This document shows positions 52,703-62,021 of a DNA stretch of 64,000 nt, in pieces; the first letter of the stretch is position 1; each line of letters starts with the position of its first letter. Both the position numbers and the translations under genes were made by a program. Below the pieces are notes generated by a model. That model saw nothing but the letters and a program-made list of their open reading frames with translations, had not been told where the DNA came from and did not search any database. Origin of the DNA: Planomicrobium sp. CPCC 101110 (GTDB lineage Bacteria; Bacillota; Bacilli; Bacillales_A; Planococcaceae); assembly GCF_007859395.1 (NCBI RefSeq), contig NZ_VOHD01000003.1, forward strand, positions 273,561 through 337,560, in the 5' to 3' direction.

Positions 52703-52706
52703 CGGA

Positions 52707-53381
52707 ATGAAAAAATTAGACGCAGTGGTGTTTGACTTGGACGGCGTGATCACGGACACCGCGCATTTTCATTTTTTGGCGTGGAAAAAGCTGGCGGAGG
52801 AACTGGGAATTCCGTTTGATGAAGCGTTCAATGAAAAGCTGAAAGGCATTAGCCGGATGGACTCGCTCGATCTCATCCTTCACAACGGCAATCAGCAGGA
52901 CCGCTTCACCGATCAGGAAAAAGAAGAGATGGCCGACCGGAAAAACCGCCATTACCAGGAATTGCTGAAGAAACTGGGCCCGGACGATATCCTGCCGGGG
53001 ATTCTGGAATTGATCGCCGAGATCAAGGGAGAAGGACTGCCGATCGCCATTGCGTCGGTTTCAAAAAACGCCCAAACGGTCCTGGAAGCGCTGGATCTGG
53101 AAACTGCGTTCGACTATGTGGTGGACGCAGCCACTGTCCGAAATTCAAAGCCGGATCCGGAGATTTTCCTGACTGCCTGCGAAAAGCTTGGCGCGTTGCC
53201 GGAGCACTCGATCGGGATTGAAGATGCCCTTGCCGGAATTGCGGCGATCAAAGCGGGCGGGATGTTCGCGGTAGGCGTCGGCCCTGCATTGGACGGTGCG
53301 GATTACCGGGTCGACACTACTGCTGAACTGGACTGGGGCCGCATCAAAAAAGCATATGAAAATTTTTCACCCGGTCTTTAA
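52707..53381 (+). CDS. pgmB: Beta-phosphoglucomutase
   Basis: A 224-residue HAD-superfamily enzyme that converts beta-glucose-1-phosphate to glucose-6-phosphate. The nucleophile motif FDLDGVITDTAHFHFLAW (Asp10, Asp12), GISRMDSLDLIL of the cap domain, IASVSKNA (motif II), a Lys in NSKPDPEIF (motif III) and GIEDALAGIAA (motif IV) are all present. It immediately follows the GH65 gene and completes that branch. Confidence 0.92.
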   Translation: MKKLDAVVFDLDGVITDTAHFHFLAWKKLAEELGIPFDEAFNEKLKGISRMDSLDLILHNGNQQDRFTDQEKEEMADRKNRHYQELLKKLGPDDILPGILELIAEIKGEGLPIAIASVSKNAQTVLEALDLETAFDYVVDAATVRNSKPDPEIFLTACEKLGALPEHSIGIEDALAGIAAIKAGGMFAVGVGPALDGADYRVDTTAELDWGRIKKAYENFSPGL

Positions 53382-53397
53382 GGGACGCACCTCAAAG

Positions 53398-53436
53398 AAT
53401 AAAAGGCGGCTGCCCAAGTTGTCTTTTATTTTTTGA
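53398..53436 (+). terminator. Possible terminator between pgmB and glycerate kinase
   Basis: AATAAAAG / CTTTTATT flank a GC-containing loop and are followed by TTTT. The stem is A/T-rich and weak, so read-through into the glycerate kinase gene is likely. Confidence 0.35.
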
Positions 53437-53493
53437 AGCGTGCGAATTGGTATAGTGGAATCCAAAGCAGAGCAAACTTGGGGAGGGAAACGG

Positions 53494-54654
53494 ATGAAAA
53501 TTGTTGTGGCACCGGATTCGTTCAAAGGCTCGCTGCCGGCGCAAGGCGTCTGCAGGGCAGTCAAGGAAGGGATCCATGCCGTGTTTCCGGAAGCCGAAGT
53601 GGTGGAGCTTCCTTTGGCTGACGGCGGCGAAGGAATCATGGAAAGCATGGTATACGCAACGGGCGGCAATATGGCCAAGACGGAAGTGCAGGATCCGCTG
53701 CTCCGGAAAATCGAGTCGGCTTATGGTGTATTGAGCGACGGTGAGACCGTCATCATCGAAATGGCACAAGCCTCCGGACTGCCGCTGCTGGCCGAAAGGG
53801 AACGCAATCCACTGGCCGCGTCGAGTTTCGGGACGGGCGAACTGATCCGGGCGGCGCTTGATGCAGGTTACCGCAAGTTCATCATCGGGATCGGCGGCAG
53901 TGCGACGAATGATGCCGGGGCGGGAATGCTGCGGGCGCTTGGAACCAAGTTCTTTGATGCGGCAGGGAACGAACTGGAAGACGGCGGCGCGGCGCTTGCC
54001 CGGCTTGCGCGTTTTGATGGTTCGGCCTTGGATCCGCGCATTGGCGAATCGGCGTTTCTGGTCGCGAGCGATGTCCGGAACAAATTATGCGGCCCATCCG
54101 GCGCATCCGCCGTTTTTGGCCCGCAAAAAGGGGCCACTCCGGAAATGGTCGGGCAGCTGGATGCGGCGCTCGGCCATTTTGCGGATGTCGTTATGGCGCA
54201 AAAGGGCGTGGATCTCAGAAGTTATGAAGGCGGCGGAGCAGCGGGCGGCATGGGCGCTTCGCTTATTGCATTCCTCCATGCAACGCTGCAGTCGGGAATC
54301 GATCTGGTCATGGAGACGATCGGCTTTGATGAAAAAATCAGAGGTGCTGACTTGGTGATCACGGGGGAAGGCCGGCTTGATGCGCAGACGCTCGATGGCA
54401 AACTCATCACCGGCATCACAAAAGCGGCGGGGAAGGCCGGCGTTCCGGTCATTGCGCTCGCCGGATCACAAGCTTTAACAAGCGCGCAAGCGATGGAGAT
54501 CGGACTCGTTTCCGCTTTCTCGATCGTCTCCGGCCCCTGCACCGTCGAAGAAGCGATGGCGCAAGCCGAATGGCTGATCAAGGAAAAGACCATTGCGGTC
54601 ATGAACTTGTTGAAACTTTCAACGTATGGTGCGGCCGCGTATGAAAGCAGATAA
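53494..54654 (+). CDS. glxK: Glycerate kinase (GarK/GlxK family)
   Basis: A 386-residue kinase that phosphorylates D-glycerate, usually to 2-phosphoglycerate in this family. Signature stretches are VVAPDSFKGSLPA at the N terminus, LPLADGGEGIMESM near residue 45, IGIGGSATNDAGAGMLRALG near 130, the PQKGAT loop near 210 and DLVITGEGRLDAQTLDGK near 288. The start is ATG 53494 after GGGGAGGG; the in-frame upstream ORF extension lacks a ribosome binding site. It consumes the glycerate that a glucosylglycerate phosphorylase would release, tying it to the first operon gene. E. coli ycj has no such gene in the cluster. Confidence 0.9.
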   Translation: MKIVVAPDSFKGSLPAQGVCRAVKEGIHAVFPEAEVVELPLADGGEGIMESMVYATGGNMAKTEVQDPLLRKIESAYGVLSDGETVIIEMAQASGLPLLAERERNPLAASSFGTGELIRAALDAGYRKFIIGIGGSATNDAGAGMLRALGTKFFDAAGNELEDGGAALARLARFDGSALDPRIGESAFLVASDVRNKLCGPSGASAVFGPQKGATPEMVGQLDAALGHFADVVMAQKGVDLRSYEGGGAAGGMGASLIAFLHATLQSGIDLVMETIGFDEKIRGADLVITGEGRLDAQTLDGKLITGITKAAGKAGVPVIALAGSQALTSAQAMEIGLVSAFSIVSGPCTVEEAMAQAEWLIKEKTIAVMNLLKLSTYGAAAYESR

Positions 54655-54673
54655 AATATGATCTCTCCATAAA

Positions 54674-54722
54674 GAAAAGAACGTCCGTAACGTGTCTAAG
54701 CACGGTTGCGGCCGTTCTTTTT
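54674..54722 (+). terminator. Terminator after the glycerate kinase gene
   Basis: AAAGAACG...CCG pairs with CGG...CGTTCTTTTT across an imperfect middle (ACGTG/GCACG). It probably ends the ycj-type operon. Confidence 0.65.
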
Positions 54723-54858
54723 GGCGTTTTCAACTGATTTGGGGTGATCCTTATTCAAGGGAGCATGCGGTTTAAGATCATCAGTTCAACTGGATCGATT
54801 CTCTTTGCATTACCGGAAGGCACGCCTCCGGTCATCCTGAAAGAGCCGGTGCCATTCC

Positions 54859-55503
54859 CTAAACTTCACTCAAATTGATGATCCGTGAAAAGTAGGGAAG
54901 AATGGCTTGGTTATGGGTTACGACAACGATTGTTTTTCCTTGTTCGTTCAACTGCTTCAGATATTCCATGATGATTCTTTCATTTTCGGCGTCTAGACTG
55001 GCTGTCGGTTCGTCTGCCAGAATCAGGCTGCTTTCCTGTAAAATCAACCGGATGATAGCAATGCGCTGCTGTTCACCGCCACTCAATTGATAAATTCTTT
55101 TATCTTTCAAGTGGGAGAGGCGGAACTCCTCCAGAAGCAGGCTGATTTTTTCAGCTTTGCTTTTTTTATTCATCTTTTTATATTCCAGCGCCAAGTTCAA
55201 GTTCCATTCAACCGTTTCATCTTCTGCAAGCCCGAAATTCTGGAACAGGTACCCGATTTTTTCCCTTCTCAGCATCATGGTTGTTTTTGAATGGAGAGAA
55301 GGGTTTTTCTGATCCCATAAGGACAGGTCGCCGGTATTTTGCGGAGTGATCAAACCTATGATATTCAGCAAGGTCGTCTTCCCTTTGCCGCTTTTGCCGA
55401 TGATGGCAACCATTTCTCCGCTTTCAATGGATAAATTTATATCTGACAGAATTTCTTCTTTGCCATATGCTTTAGTAATATTGGCCAATTCGATTACCGC
55501 CAT
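54859..55503 (-). CDS. ABC transporter ATPase of the bacteriocin-immunity type
   Basis: A 214-residue ATPase. Walker A GKSGKGKT is at residues 36-43, the signature LSGGEQQR near 139, Walker [13 protein letters not shown] near 160, and the switch His in VVVTHN near 197. It is of the MacB/LolD type that works with permeases having large extracellular domains. The permease gene lies immediately upstream with two bases between. With the lactococcin-like gene before it, the pair probably gives immunity or export. Confidence 0.88.
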   Translation of the reverse strand: MAVIELANITKAYGKEEILSDINLSIESGEMVAIIGKSGKGKTTLLNIIGLITPQNTGDLSLWDQKNPSLHSKTTMMLRREKIGYLFQNFGLAEDETVEWNLNLALEYKKMNKKSKAEKISLLLEEFRLSHLKDKRIYQLSGGEQQRIAIIRLILQESSLILADEPTASLDAENERIIMEYLKQLNEQGKTIVVVTHNQAILPYFSRIINLSEV

Positions 55504-55505
55504 GA

Positions 55506-57536
55506 TTATCCCCCCTTAATAACTTCGTGGATGTTTGTTTGGATCACTTTTCTATACAAGTACAGCAAAATAAGCAGGTCAAGGACGAGCATGGACAAGT
55601 AAACGAGGACATTGAATTCTATGAATAGTTTCAAGGAAATGGCCGTCAGCAGCACAAGCCAGACCATGAATTGAGGGTTGAACATTTTGGCTATGCTAAA
55701 CCCGTGCATATACTGGATGGCGTACCTTTTGCTATTGGAAACAACATCCACATAATTGGAGATGTACATAACGAACAGTAAAGTGAACAAAAACAGTACA
55801 GTGAAGACCAACAGATTATCCAGGATAAATTCCGTAAAGTGCAATTTGTCCATGTAAGGCGTCAATAGCGTCCCGGCATTCACAAGGCTGCTTAATTGGT
55901 ATTGGGCAAGTGCTTGATTGAATTCGTCGCGTTCTTTCAGTTTGAAGTATATATCTCCGCGGTTCAAAAGATCATAGTAATAAAGGCTGCCGAAATCCCC
56001 TTTATCAATCAATACAATAGAATTTTTCAGTTTGCTGATATCCGATTCGCCGGACACGGTTTGGCCAAGCAGTTCATATTCCTGATCATCCGCTATATAA
56101 ACGATATCCAGATCTGAAATCCCTTCTTTTTCCGCTTTCTTTAATCCGAAAAATTCGTTGTAATTCAGCAGGTCATTGTATTGCTTGATATAGAATTTTT
56201 TCACAGTCGATTCTTGATCTTTGTATTTTGCCGGAACCAAAAGGGCCGGTTCTTCCGATTGGAAATTTTCCAGGACTTTGCCTGCTGGATCCTTCAGCTT
56301 CATGAATTCTTGGATATACCGCTCGTTGGCCACAATATAATTTTCTTCAATGGAGTTGTATATGTCTTCTTCCGTCAGCCCGTGGATTTCTAGATAGGTG
56401 GGTGACAGCAGTTCCAGAACATAGGCGTCATTAACGTAAAGCTGCCCTTTTTCATCAAAGAAATCAACCATCTCTTCAATGGAGTTTCCGTAAGCTGCAA
56501 GCAGATCAAGGTTTCTGCGGGCCCTTGAATCTTCATCAAAATTATAGCCATTGGATGTGAAGTAGCCTTCCAGCTGCGAGTACTGTTCCAGTTCTTGGGA
56601 TGTTTTCTGGTAGTCCTGATAAGTTTTGATGAAAGCGGAAACAGATAAAGTGATTGCTAATATCAGCGATACTTTGACGACATGCAGGGCCATATTTGAA
56701 CGGTTCGAGTAGACTTTGTTTTTGACCATCAAATTGATGTCAATGAATCGCAGGCTTATCTGGGTGACGAGCAACAAGGCCAGATTCAGCAGAACGACTG
56801 AAAGTGAAAATGCGCCCAGCAATAAAAAGTAGCGCGGTACAACATTTCCTATGGCCGCATAATAACCAAGGTGAAGGGCGATCGTCGTTATGACGATGAT
56901 GGTTTCCATCTTCAGAAAATCTTTTAGCGAAGCCTTTATCATATCGATGTTCGAATAACCCAGCATTTTCTTGATTGCATTTACTTTGATGCGCGTGAAA
57001 GTATAAATGAACAGCACTAGCTGAGTAAGAATCAGCAGAACTGCGAAATTCAGGATGTTGTTTTTTGCAATCTGATCATAAGCGATATTATTGCTGTGCC
57101 GCTCAATTGAGATTCCGAGTCCATCCGCAAAGCCCTGTAAGGTTTCAGGAGGTAAATCGGTATAGAAGACACCGCTGCTGTCGACAAACTCTTCTTTTGT
57201 CAGGCCGTGATAGGAAAAAACAGTGTCGGAAGAGATGGATTGGGGTTTGTTCAAGTCCTCCATTTGGCTATGGTAAATCTCGTAAACGAAAGTGTTGTTT
57301 TCGGAAACAGGCGTCTTGACCAGCTGCAGCCGGCATGCTTGTTTTGAAAGGCAATAATCATCGAATTCATTGTACAATCCGTTCAGTTCGTTTCCTGACA
57401 CCGCCTCTATGATGTATCCTTCCAGGGACGGATCCCCGAGATTATTCAACTCGTAGATATCGTAAACAGATTTATTGAAAATGTACGACAACAGAACCAG
57501 TTGCCCTATTAAAAATATAAACAGCAGTTTTTTCAT
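55506..57536 (-). CDS. Bacteriocin-associated integral membrane protein (DUF1430-type permease)
   Basis: A 676-residue permease. One N-terminal helix is followed by an extracellular stretch, three helices between about residues 165 and 280, a large extracytoplasmic region of roughly 230 residues, and three more helices at the C terminus (about 570-665). This is the layout of the family annotated as bacteriocin-associated integral membrane protein in lactococcin-972 loci. The start is the ATG four bases after AGGAGG; the nine-codon upstream extension includes that site. It probably functions with the ATPase to protect the producer from, or to secrete, the bacteriocin. Confidence 0.8.
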   Translation of the reverse strand: MKKLLFIFLIGQLVLLSYIFNKSVYDIYELNNLGDPSLEGYIIEAVSGNELNGLYNEFDDYCLSKQACRLQLVKTPVSENNTFVYEIYHSQMEDLNKPQSISSDTVFSYHGLTKEEFVDSSGVFYTDLPPETLQGFADGLGISIERHSNNIAYDQIAKNNILNFAVLLILTQLVLFIYTFTRIKVNAIKKMLGYSNIDMIKASLKDFLKMETIIVITTIALHLGYYAAIGNVVPRYFLLLGAFSLSVVLLNLALLLVTQISLRFIDINLMVKNKVYSNRSNMALHVVKVSLILAITLSVSAFIKTYQDYQKTSQELEQYSQLEGYFTSNGYNFDEDSRARRNLDLLAAYGNSIEEMVDFFDEKGQLYVNDAYVLELLSPTYLEIHGLTEEDIYNSIEENYIVANERYIQEFMKLKDPAGKVLENFQSEEPALLVPAKYKDQESTVKKFYIKQYNDLLNYNEFFGLKKAEKEGISDLDIVYIADDQEYELLGQTVSGESDISKLKNSIVLIDKGDFGSLYYYDLLNRGDIYFKLKERDEFNQALAQYQLSSLVNAGTLLTPYMDKLHFTEFILDNLLVFTVLFLFTLLFVMYISNYVDVVSNSKRYAIQYMHGFSIAKMFNPQFMVWLVLLTAISLKLFIEFNVLVYLSMLVLDLLILLYLYRKVIQTNIHEVIKGG

Positions 57537-57597
57537 AGTTCCTCCTAAAAATCCATAACTCAAAGATAAAGGAAAAAGGGCGATAGTTTTTTAAATC

Positions 57598-57909
57598 TTA
57601 TCTTTTGTAATAGTCATAATGCGAAGACTCGTCGCAATACCACACCCGAGCCTGCTGCTTGTAAGCTTTATCTGCCTGCCACCCTGAAGAATATGTACTG
57701 CTGCAGACTTTGACTGCCGCCCATACCATATATCTGTTAGAGTTCGTCGTAATGGCGTCCCTGATATCCGAATATACATAGGTATCTGTCTGGCCGCCTT
57801 TGTAAACCAATTCGCCGCCTGCTACCGAAGCTGCCGAAACAGCACCGACTGGGATCAAAAACATTAAAATTGCTAGTAACGTTAAGAAACTTTTATTCAT
57901 TTTTTTCAT
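57598..57909 (-). CDS. Lactococcin 972-like bacteriocin precursor, 103 aa
   Basis: A secreted peptide. A classical signal peptide (basic MKKMNKSF, hydrophobic LLAILMFLIPVGAV, Ala-X-Ala site near residues 25-27) precedes a Gly/Tyr/Trp/Ser-rich mature part of about 76 residues. That part has a N-terminal VAGGELVYKGG, paired Trp residues and a C terminus with YCDESSHYDYYKR. Lactococcin 972 is a Sec-exported bacteriocin that binds lipid II and blocks septum formation. The downstream permease and ATPase genes match the family's usual immunity module. Activity is predicted, not shown. Confidence 0.78.
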   Translation of the reverse strand: MKKMNKSFLTLLAILMFLIPVGAVSAASVAGGELVYKGGQTDTYVYSDIRDAITTNSNRYMVWAAVKVCSSTYSSGWQADKAYKQQARVWYCDESSHYDYYKR

Positions 57910-58390
57910 TTTATCCGCTCCCGCATCGCCCTTTTTCCTATGTTTACCATAACATTACTGGAATGGGAAAAAATAATAATTTCTATATTTGTATAAAATT
58001 GGTTAAAAATAATCAAAAATTTTATTTTCAAGAATGGGGAACCAACGGTTATAGCTCTCTTACAATTCGGAAAGTCCTACAGCAAAGCAAATAAAGCAAA
58101 TGATTAGTTGGATTGTGTTAACTATATTTGAAAATCCGGGAAATGATAAAAGCATATCCATGAAAATGAAAAGTTTAGGATGGAAATGTTAATGGTTTTA
58201 TGAAAATAAGATGGAAACCATGGATGCGGCTCTGCAATTGAGCATAGGAAGCAGCCAATGCCATACGATGTTTGATATGCTATGAAAAGGGAGACCCGTA
58301 TTCTTTAGTAGTATGTTAATATCAATATTGCTGCTGAACTGAGGCTGTAAATGAAGGAAAAGGTAAAACTGAAGGTGAAAGGAATTTACG
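57910..58390. other. Intergenic region between divergent bacteriocin and AI-2E family genes
   Basis: About 480 bases without a supported gene. AT-rich at 57950-58050, where the minus-strand bacteriocin promoter should lie; no clear -35/-10 pair is convincing. AAAGGAATTT just before 58391 is the ribosome binding site of the next gene. I see no RNA gene. Confidence 0.4.
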
Positions 58391-59452
58391 ATGACTACTA
58401 TTTTGTCCAAACGAACAATCAGGATTATTTTATGGATCGCTTTTTTTGCGGTGATGGGTTTGATCGTTTTGCCCGCATCCGTGCCGCTCATTGTCGCTTT
58501 TTTGACTGCGCTGATGCTGGAACCGGCAGTCAGGCTTTTGCATAAGAAGAAATTCTTCCCCAACCGAAAGTTAGCCGTCTTAACCGTTTTTATCATATTT
58601 ACTTTTGCCCTCGGTGTATCTGCTTATTTCATCGTCGCTATTTTAGTGGGGGAAGTGGCCAGGTTCATCGAAAATATTCCATATTACATAACAGAAATAA
58701 ACGATATTTGGGTAGGGTTTGAAGAAAATCTTTTTGGCAAAGCGGATAATCTGCCTGAAAGCATCCTGATAGAGCTGTCTCTATATGTCCAGAACTTCTT
58801 TGATACGATAAAGATGAAGCTTACAGAAATATTCAGCTTGCAAATGATAGGTGCGCACCTCAAAAACATCCCTAATCTTCTAGTAAGCCTGATCGTATAT
58901 TTGATCGCCTTGTTTTTGTTTTTGCTGGACCTTCCACGGTTAAAAGAAAAAATCCTGGGCTTGATGACAACCGGCACTGCCCAGAAATTTCAATTGATGA
59001 CATTAAGAATGAAGCAAGTTTTCGTAGGATTTTTAAAAGCCCAATTCCATGTCAGCATTTATATTTTCATAGTTGCCCTGATAGGGCTTTTGGTCATATC
59101 GCCTCAAACCGCACTGGTGATGGCAATTATCATTTGGCTTGTGGATCTGTTTCCGCTAATCGGTTCAATCATTGTCCTCGGCCCATGGTCCCTATATCAT
59201 TTTCTTGCCGGAGATGCAGTGCTGGGTGTGAAACTGGCGATTCTTGGATTGATTCTTTTGGTGGTGCGAAGAGTGATGGAGCCAAAAGTGATGGGCAACC
59301 ATATCGGATTGTCGCCATTAGCCACTTTGATCGCCATGTTCCTTGGCCTGAAGCTTTTTGGATTTTTAGGAGTCATATTGGGGCCGATTCTAGTCATTCT
59401 CTTCAACTCTCTAAAAGATGCGGGGATTATACGTTTGAGTTTTAAACTATAG
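58391..59452 (+). CDS. AI-2E family transporter (YhhT/PerM-type)
   Basis: A 353-residue membrane protein with seven or eight hydrophobic segments and an amphipathic central region (about residues 85-165). The C-terminal family motif is seen as NHIGLSPLATLIAMFLGLKLFG near residue 300-320 and GVILGPILVILF at the end. Family members export varied small molecules or ions; AI-2 export is known for only some. It stands as a single gene with its own terminator. Confidence 0.88.
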   Translation: MTTILSKRTIRIILWIAFFAVMGLIVLPASVPLIVAFLTALMLEPAVRLLHKKKFFPNRKLAVLTVFIIFTFALGVSAYFIVAILVGEVARFIENIPYYITEINDIWVGFEENLFGKADNLPESILIELSLYVQNFFDTIKMKLTEIFSLQMIGAHLKNIPNLLVSLIVYLIALFLFLLDLPRLKEKILGLMTTGTAQKFQLMTLRMKQVFVGFLKAQFHVSIYIFIVALIGLLVISPQTALVMAIIIWLVDLFPLIGSIIVLGPWSLYHFLAGDAVLGVKLAILGLILLVVRRVMEPKVMGNHIGLSPLATLIAMFLGLKLFGFLGVILGPILVILFNSLKDAGIIRLSFKL

Positions 59453-59522
59453 GTTTCAAGATTTAGCCTGCGGTCTGATAAAAGGGCTTTTCGCCTGCTG
59501 AAACAACCCATGAAAGGCATTG

Positions 59523-59552
59523 AACACCCTGCAAGCAGCAGGGTGTTTTTTT
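59523..59552 (+). terminator. Terminator after the AI-2E family gene
   Basis: ACACCCTGC / GCAGGGTGT with an AAGCA loop, followed by TTTTTT. Confidence 0.88.
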
Positions 59553-59640
59553 ATTTCTCAATAATAGGCGGCTGGTTCTGTCAAATAGCAACCAATATGT
59601 TGATTTATACGGCAACCCTTATTGCAGTCACTTTACCCGG

Positions 59641-60417
59641 CTATTCTTTTATTCCGATAACCCGAATCCTTTTATAATCAGCTGTCCAACTTCCATCTTC
59701 CCATAAAACGGATTTTAAATTTCTCTCAGCTTTGGTTATGATGTTATTTTTTGTGTCTTCATCGACCTTTTCAAACATGTAGCCGCCGAACATTTCTATC
59801 CAATTCTTCAACCCGTCTTCGCCATTTAGGGGAGTCGGCCTGTCAAAGTGCTGGGCGAAGATGACTTTGAATCCTGCTTCCTCCATCAAAGGCGCATATT
59901 CACCGATACTCGGGAAATACCAAGGAAATTGGTCCGGGCTGTGGCTGATGCCTTCTTCTTTCAATTGATGGATGACTTCCTCGGTGATGGTCTGGACGTT
60001 CCCTTTGCCGCCAAATTCCGCAACAAACCTGCCTTTCGGTTTCAAGCTTTGGAAAATGCTGCTTAAGGCTTGTTTTGGCTGCTTCACCCAGTGAAGGGTC
60101 GCATTAGAAAATACCGCATCAAATTCAGCGCTATACCCCAAGTCAGTTGCATCCCGGACCAGAAAGCGAATCTCGGGGTATTTGCCCAGCGCTTCCGCAA
60201 TCATATTGCTGGAATTATCCACCCCTGCAACATCCACTCCGCCATCGGATAATTTCTTCGCCAAATCTCCCGTTCCACAACCAAGATCAAGGATTTTCTC
60301 TCCTTGTTTCGGGGCTAGCAGTTCAATAAGATCGTTTCCGTACTCTGAGACAAATGAATGGTTTTGATCATATAGAGTCGCGTTCCAAGGATCTTTTGTG
60401 CGTTGAGACTTTTCCAT
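59641..60417 (-). CDS. Class I SAM-dependent methyltransferase (trans-aconitate methyltransferase-like)
   Basis: A 258-residue methyltransferase. Motif I is ILDLGCGTGDLAKKL near residue 42-56, the acidic ribose-binding strand is VAGVDNSSNMI near 65, and motif IV is FDAVFSNATLHWVKQP near 100. SNATLHW is characteristic of the Tam/UbiE-like branch. The start is the minus-strand ATG after AAGGAG at the usual distance. The substrate is not evident and neighbours give no clue. Confidence 0.85.
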   Translation of the reverse strand: MEKSQRTKDPWNATLYDQNHSFVSEYGNDLIELLAPKQGEKILDLGCGTGDLAKKLSDGGVDVAGVDNSSNMIAEALGKYPEIRFLVRDATDLGYSAEFDAVFSNATLHWVKQPKQALSSIFQSLKPKGRFVAEFGGKGNVQTITEEVIHQLKEEGISHSPDQFPWYFPSIGEYAPLMEEAGFKVIFAQHFDRPTPLNGEDGLKNWIEMFGGYMFEKVDEDTKNNIITKAERNLKSVLWEDGSWTADYKRIRVIGIKE

Positions 60418-60806
60418 TTTGTCCCACTCCTTTTATCGAATATCCGTAAAAATAATAAGATTAACAATTCCGGTAATTATATTGTAAATGAAATACTCAT
60501 AAATATATATCAACACTCGCCAGAGACAACTTAAATATCAAGGGAAAGAAAGGGGTTGATAAACGAATGCCATTTCTTCCTTTTTGGCTCCTGCAACATT
60601 CTTTAACCAACAATTGAATTGGGGAAAGTTATGTATTGTCTTGAATTCAAAGGAGAGGTTTAGTGAAGAAATTTTTAAGCTTATTTTAAGCTTTGCCCCT
60701 TATAGTTGCCTTGTGTGAGGCGAAGAGGAAGCGGGATGACAGCCATCATAGCTTGGCTCTTCGAATGAAAAGGCTTATAAAAAACACTTTATTGGAGGAA
60801 GAATAA
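60418..60806. other. Intergenic region without a supported gene
   Basis: About 390 bases between divergent genes. It holds the minus-strand methyltransferase promoter region (AT-rich, 60440-60510) and the promoter region of the DUF3500 gene. A GTG at 60663 after GGAGAGG opens eight codons and then meets TAA; the frame continues open for a further 47 codons, so this could be a decayed small gene. GGAGGAAG at 60795 is the ribosome binding site of the next gene. Confidence 0.35.
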
Positions 60807-62021
60807 ATGAAGAAAAATATGCTTTTAGGATTTGTTTTGGCGACATCGATTGCAACGGTATTAACAGGCTGTGGGAGTGAAGAAGAAAGCGGAACCACAA
60901 GCGAACAAGCAGAAAGCGCAGAAACACAAAGCACAGAGAGTGATGCTGAAATGCCGGAGGGCGGTCCGCCAAGCGGACAAGGTGGAGGCATGGGCTCCGC
61001 CACCGTGGATACTGAAAGTATTGTGACAGATGTGGCTGCCACGTTGGATGAAGAAGTTTCTGTTTCAGCTGATGGTGCTTCCGTGGACGGCCAAGCGACT
61101 GAACTAGCACAAGCGTTTTTAGCGACATTATCCGATGAACAGGCAGAAGCGATTCAATATGACCTGACTGCTGAAAATGCGGCGGTATGGTCAAACTTCC
61201 CGGTAAATATGGTGCAGCGAAACGGGATTCTGCTTGGCAGTCTTTCGGAGGAAAGCCTAAAAGCGGCGAAAGCTTTATTTTATGTTGCTTTAGGTGAAGA
61301 AGGGTACCAGCAGCTGGTCATGAACTTGGAAGCGGAAGAAGAATTGGGAGAATCGGATAGCGGCTATGATGCCGACATATATTATGTTTCCTTATTAGGG
61401 GAAGTGTCGGATTCTTCCACTTGGATTCTTCAGGTAGGCGGCCATCACTATGCCAATAACTTCACATTCAATGCCGAACAAACGGGTGCCACACCTTTCT
61501 TTGTGGGGACAGAACCCCAAACATTTGAGACGGCTGACGGGGAAACGGTTGAGCCGATGGCTGTGCATAAAAGCGCTATTTATACGATGCTCGATTCATT
61601 GAGCGAGGAGCAAGTGGCTGAGGCGGAAATCACGGATAAATTTGATGATGTTCTTGTGGGTCCGGGAAATGACGGGAATTTCCCGGCGGAAAGTGAAGGG
61701 ATACTGGTCTCTTCATTAAGTTCAGAGCAGCAGGAATTGGTGAAAGAAGCCATCGAAGCCTGGGTTTCAGATGTGAATGAAGAAGACCAGGAAGCGATTT
61801 TGGAGGCTTATTATGCTGAAGATGCATGGGCCGAAACATATATCGCTTGGTCCGGCTCTACAAGCTCAGAAGACCAGGGCTCCTATGTAAGAATTGATGG
61901 ACCGAGAGTATGGATCGAGTTTGCAGTTCAAGGCGGAATCATCATCAGAGATGAAGTGCATTTCCATACAATCTGGAGAGATAAACTAGCCGATTATGGC
62001 GGGGAGTTTAGTTCGCAATGA
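60807..62021 (+). CDS. DUF3500-domain lipoprotein, 404 aa
   Basis: A secreted lipoprotein (lipobox LTGC, Cys22) with an acidic, Ser/Thr-rich linker to about residue 90. A DUF3500-type domain follows: AQAFLATLSDEQAEAIQ near residue 95, VWSNFPVNMVQRNGILLGSL near 120, WILQVGGHHYANNFTF near 200, and HFHTIWRDKLADYGG at the end. DUF3500 function is unknown to me; it may bind a metal through its His residues. The gene overlaps the HupE/UreJ gene by four bases (ATGA), so the two products probably act together at the membrane. Confidence 0.82.
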   Translation: MKKNMLLGFVLATSIATVLTGCGSEEESGTTSEQAESAETQSTESDAEMPEGGPPSGQGGGMGSATVDTESIVTDVAATLDEEVSVSADGASVDGQATELAQAFLATLSDEQAEAIQYDLTAENAAVWSNFPVNMVQRNGILLGSLSEESLKAAKALFYVALGEEGYQQLVMNLEAEEELGESDSGYDADIYYVSLLGEVSDSSTWILQVGGHHYANNFTFNAEQTGATPFFVGTEPQTFETADGETVEPMAVHKSAIYTMLDSLSEEQVAEAEITDKFDDVLVGPGNDGNFPAESEGILVSSLSSEQQELVKEAIEAWVSDVNEEDQEAILEAYYAEDAWAETYIAWSGSTSSEDQGSYVRIDGPRVWIEFAVQGGIIIRDEVHFHTIWRDKLADYGGEFSSQ

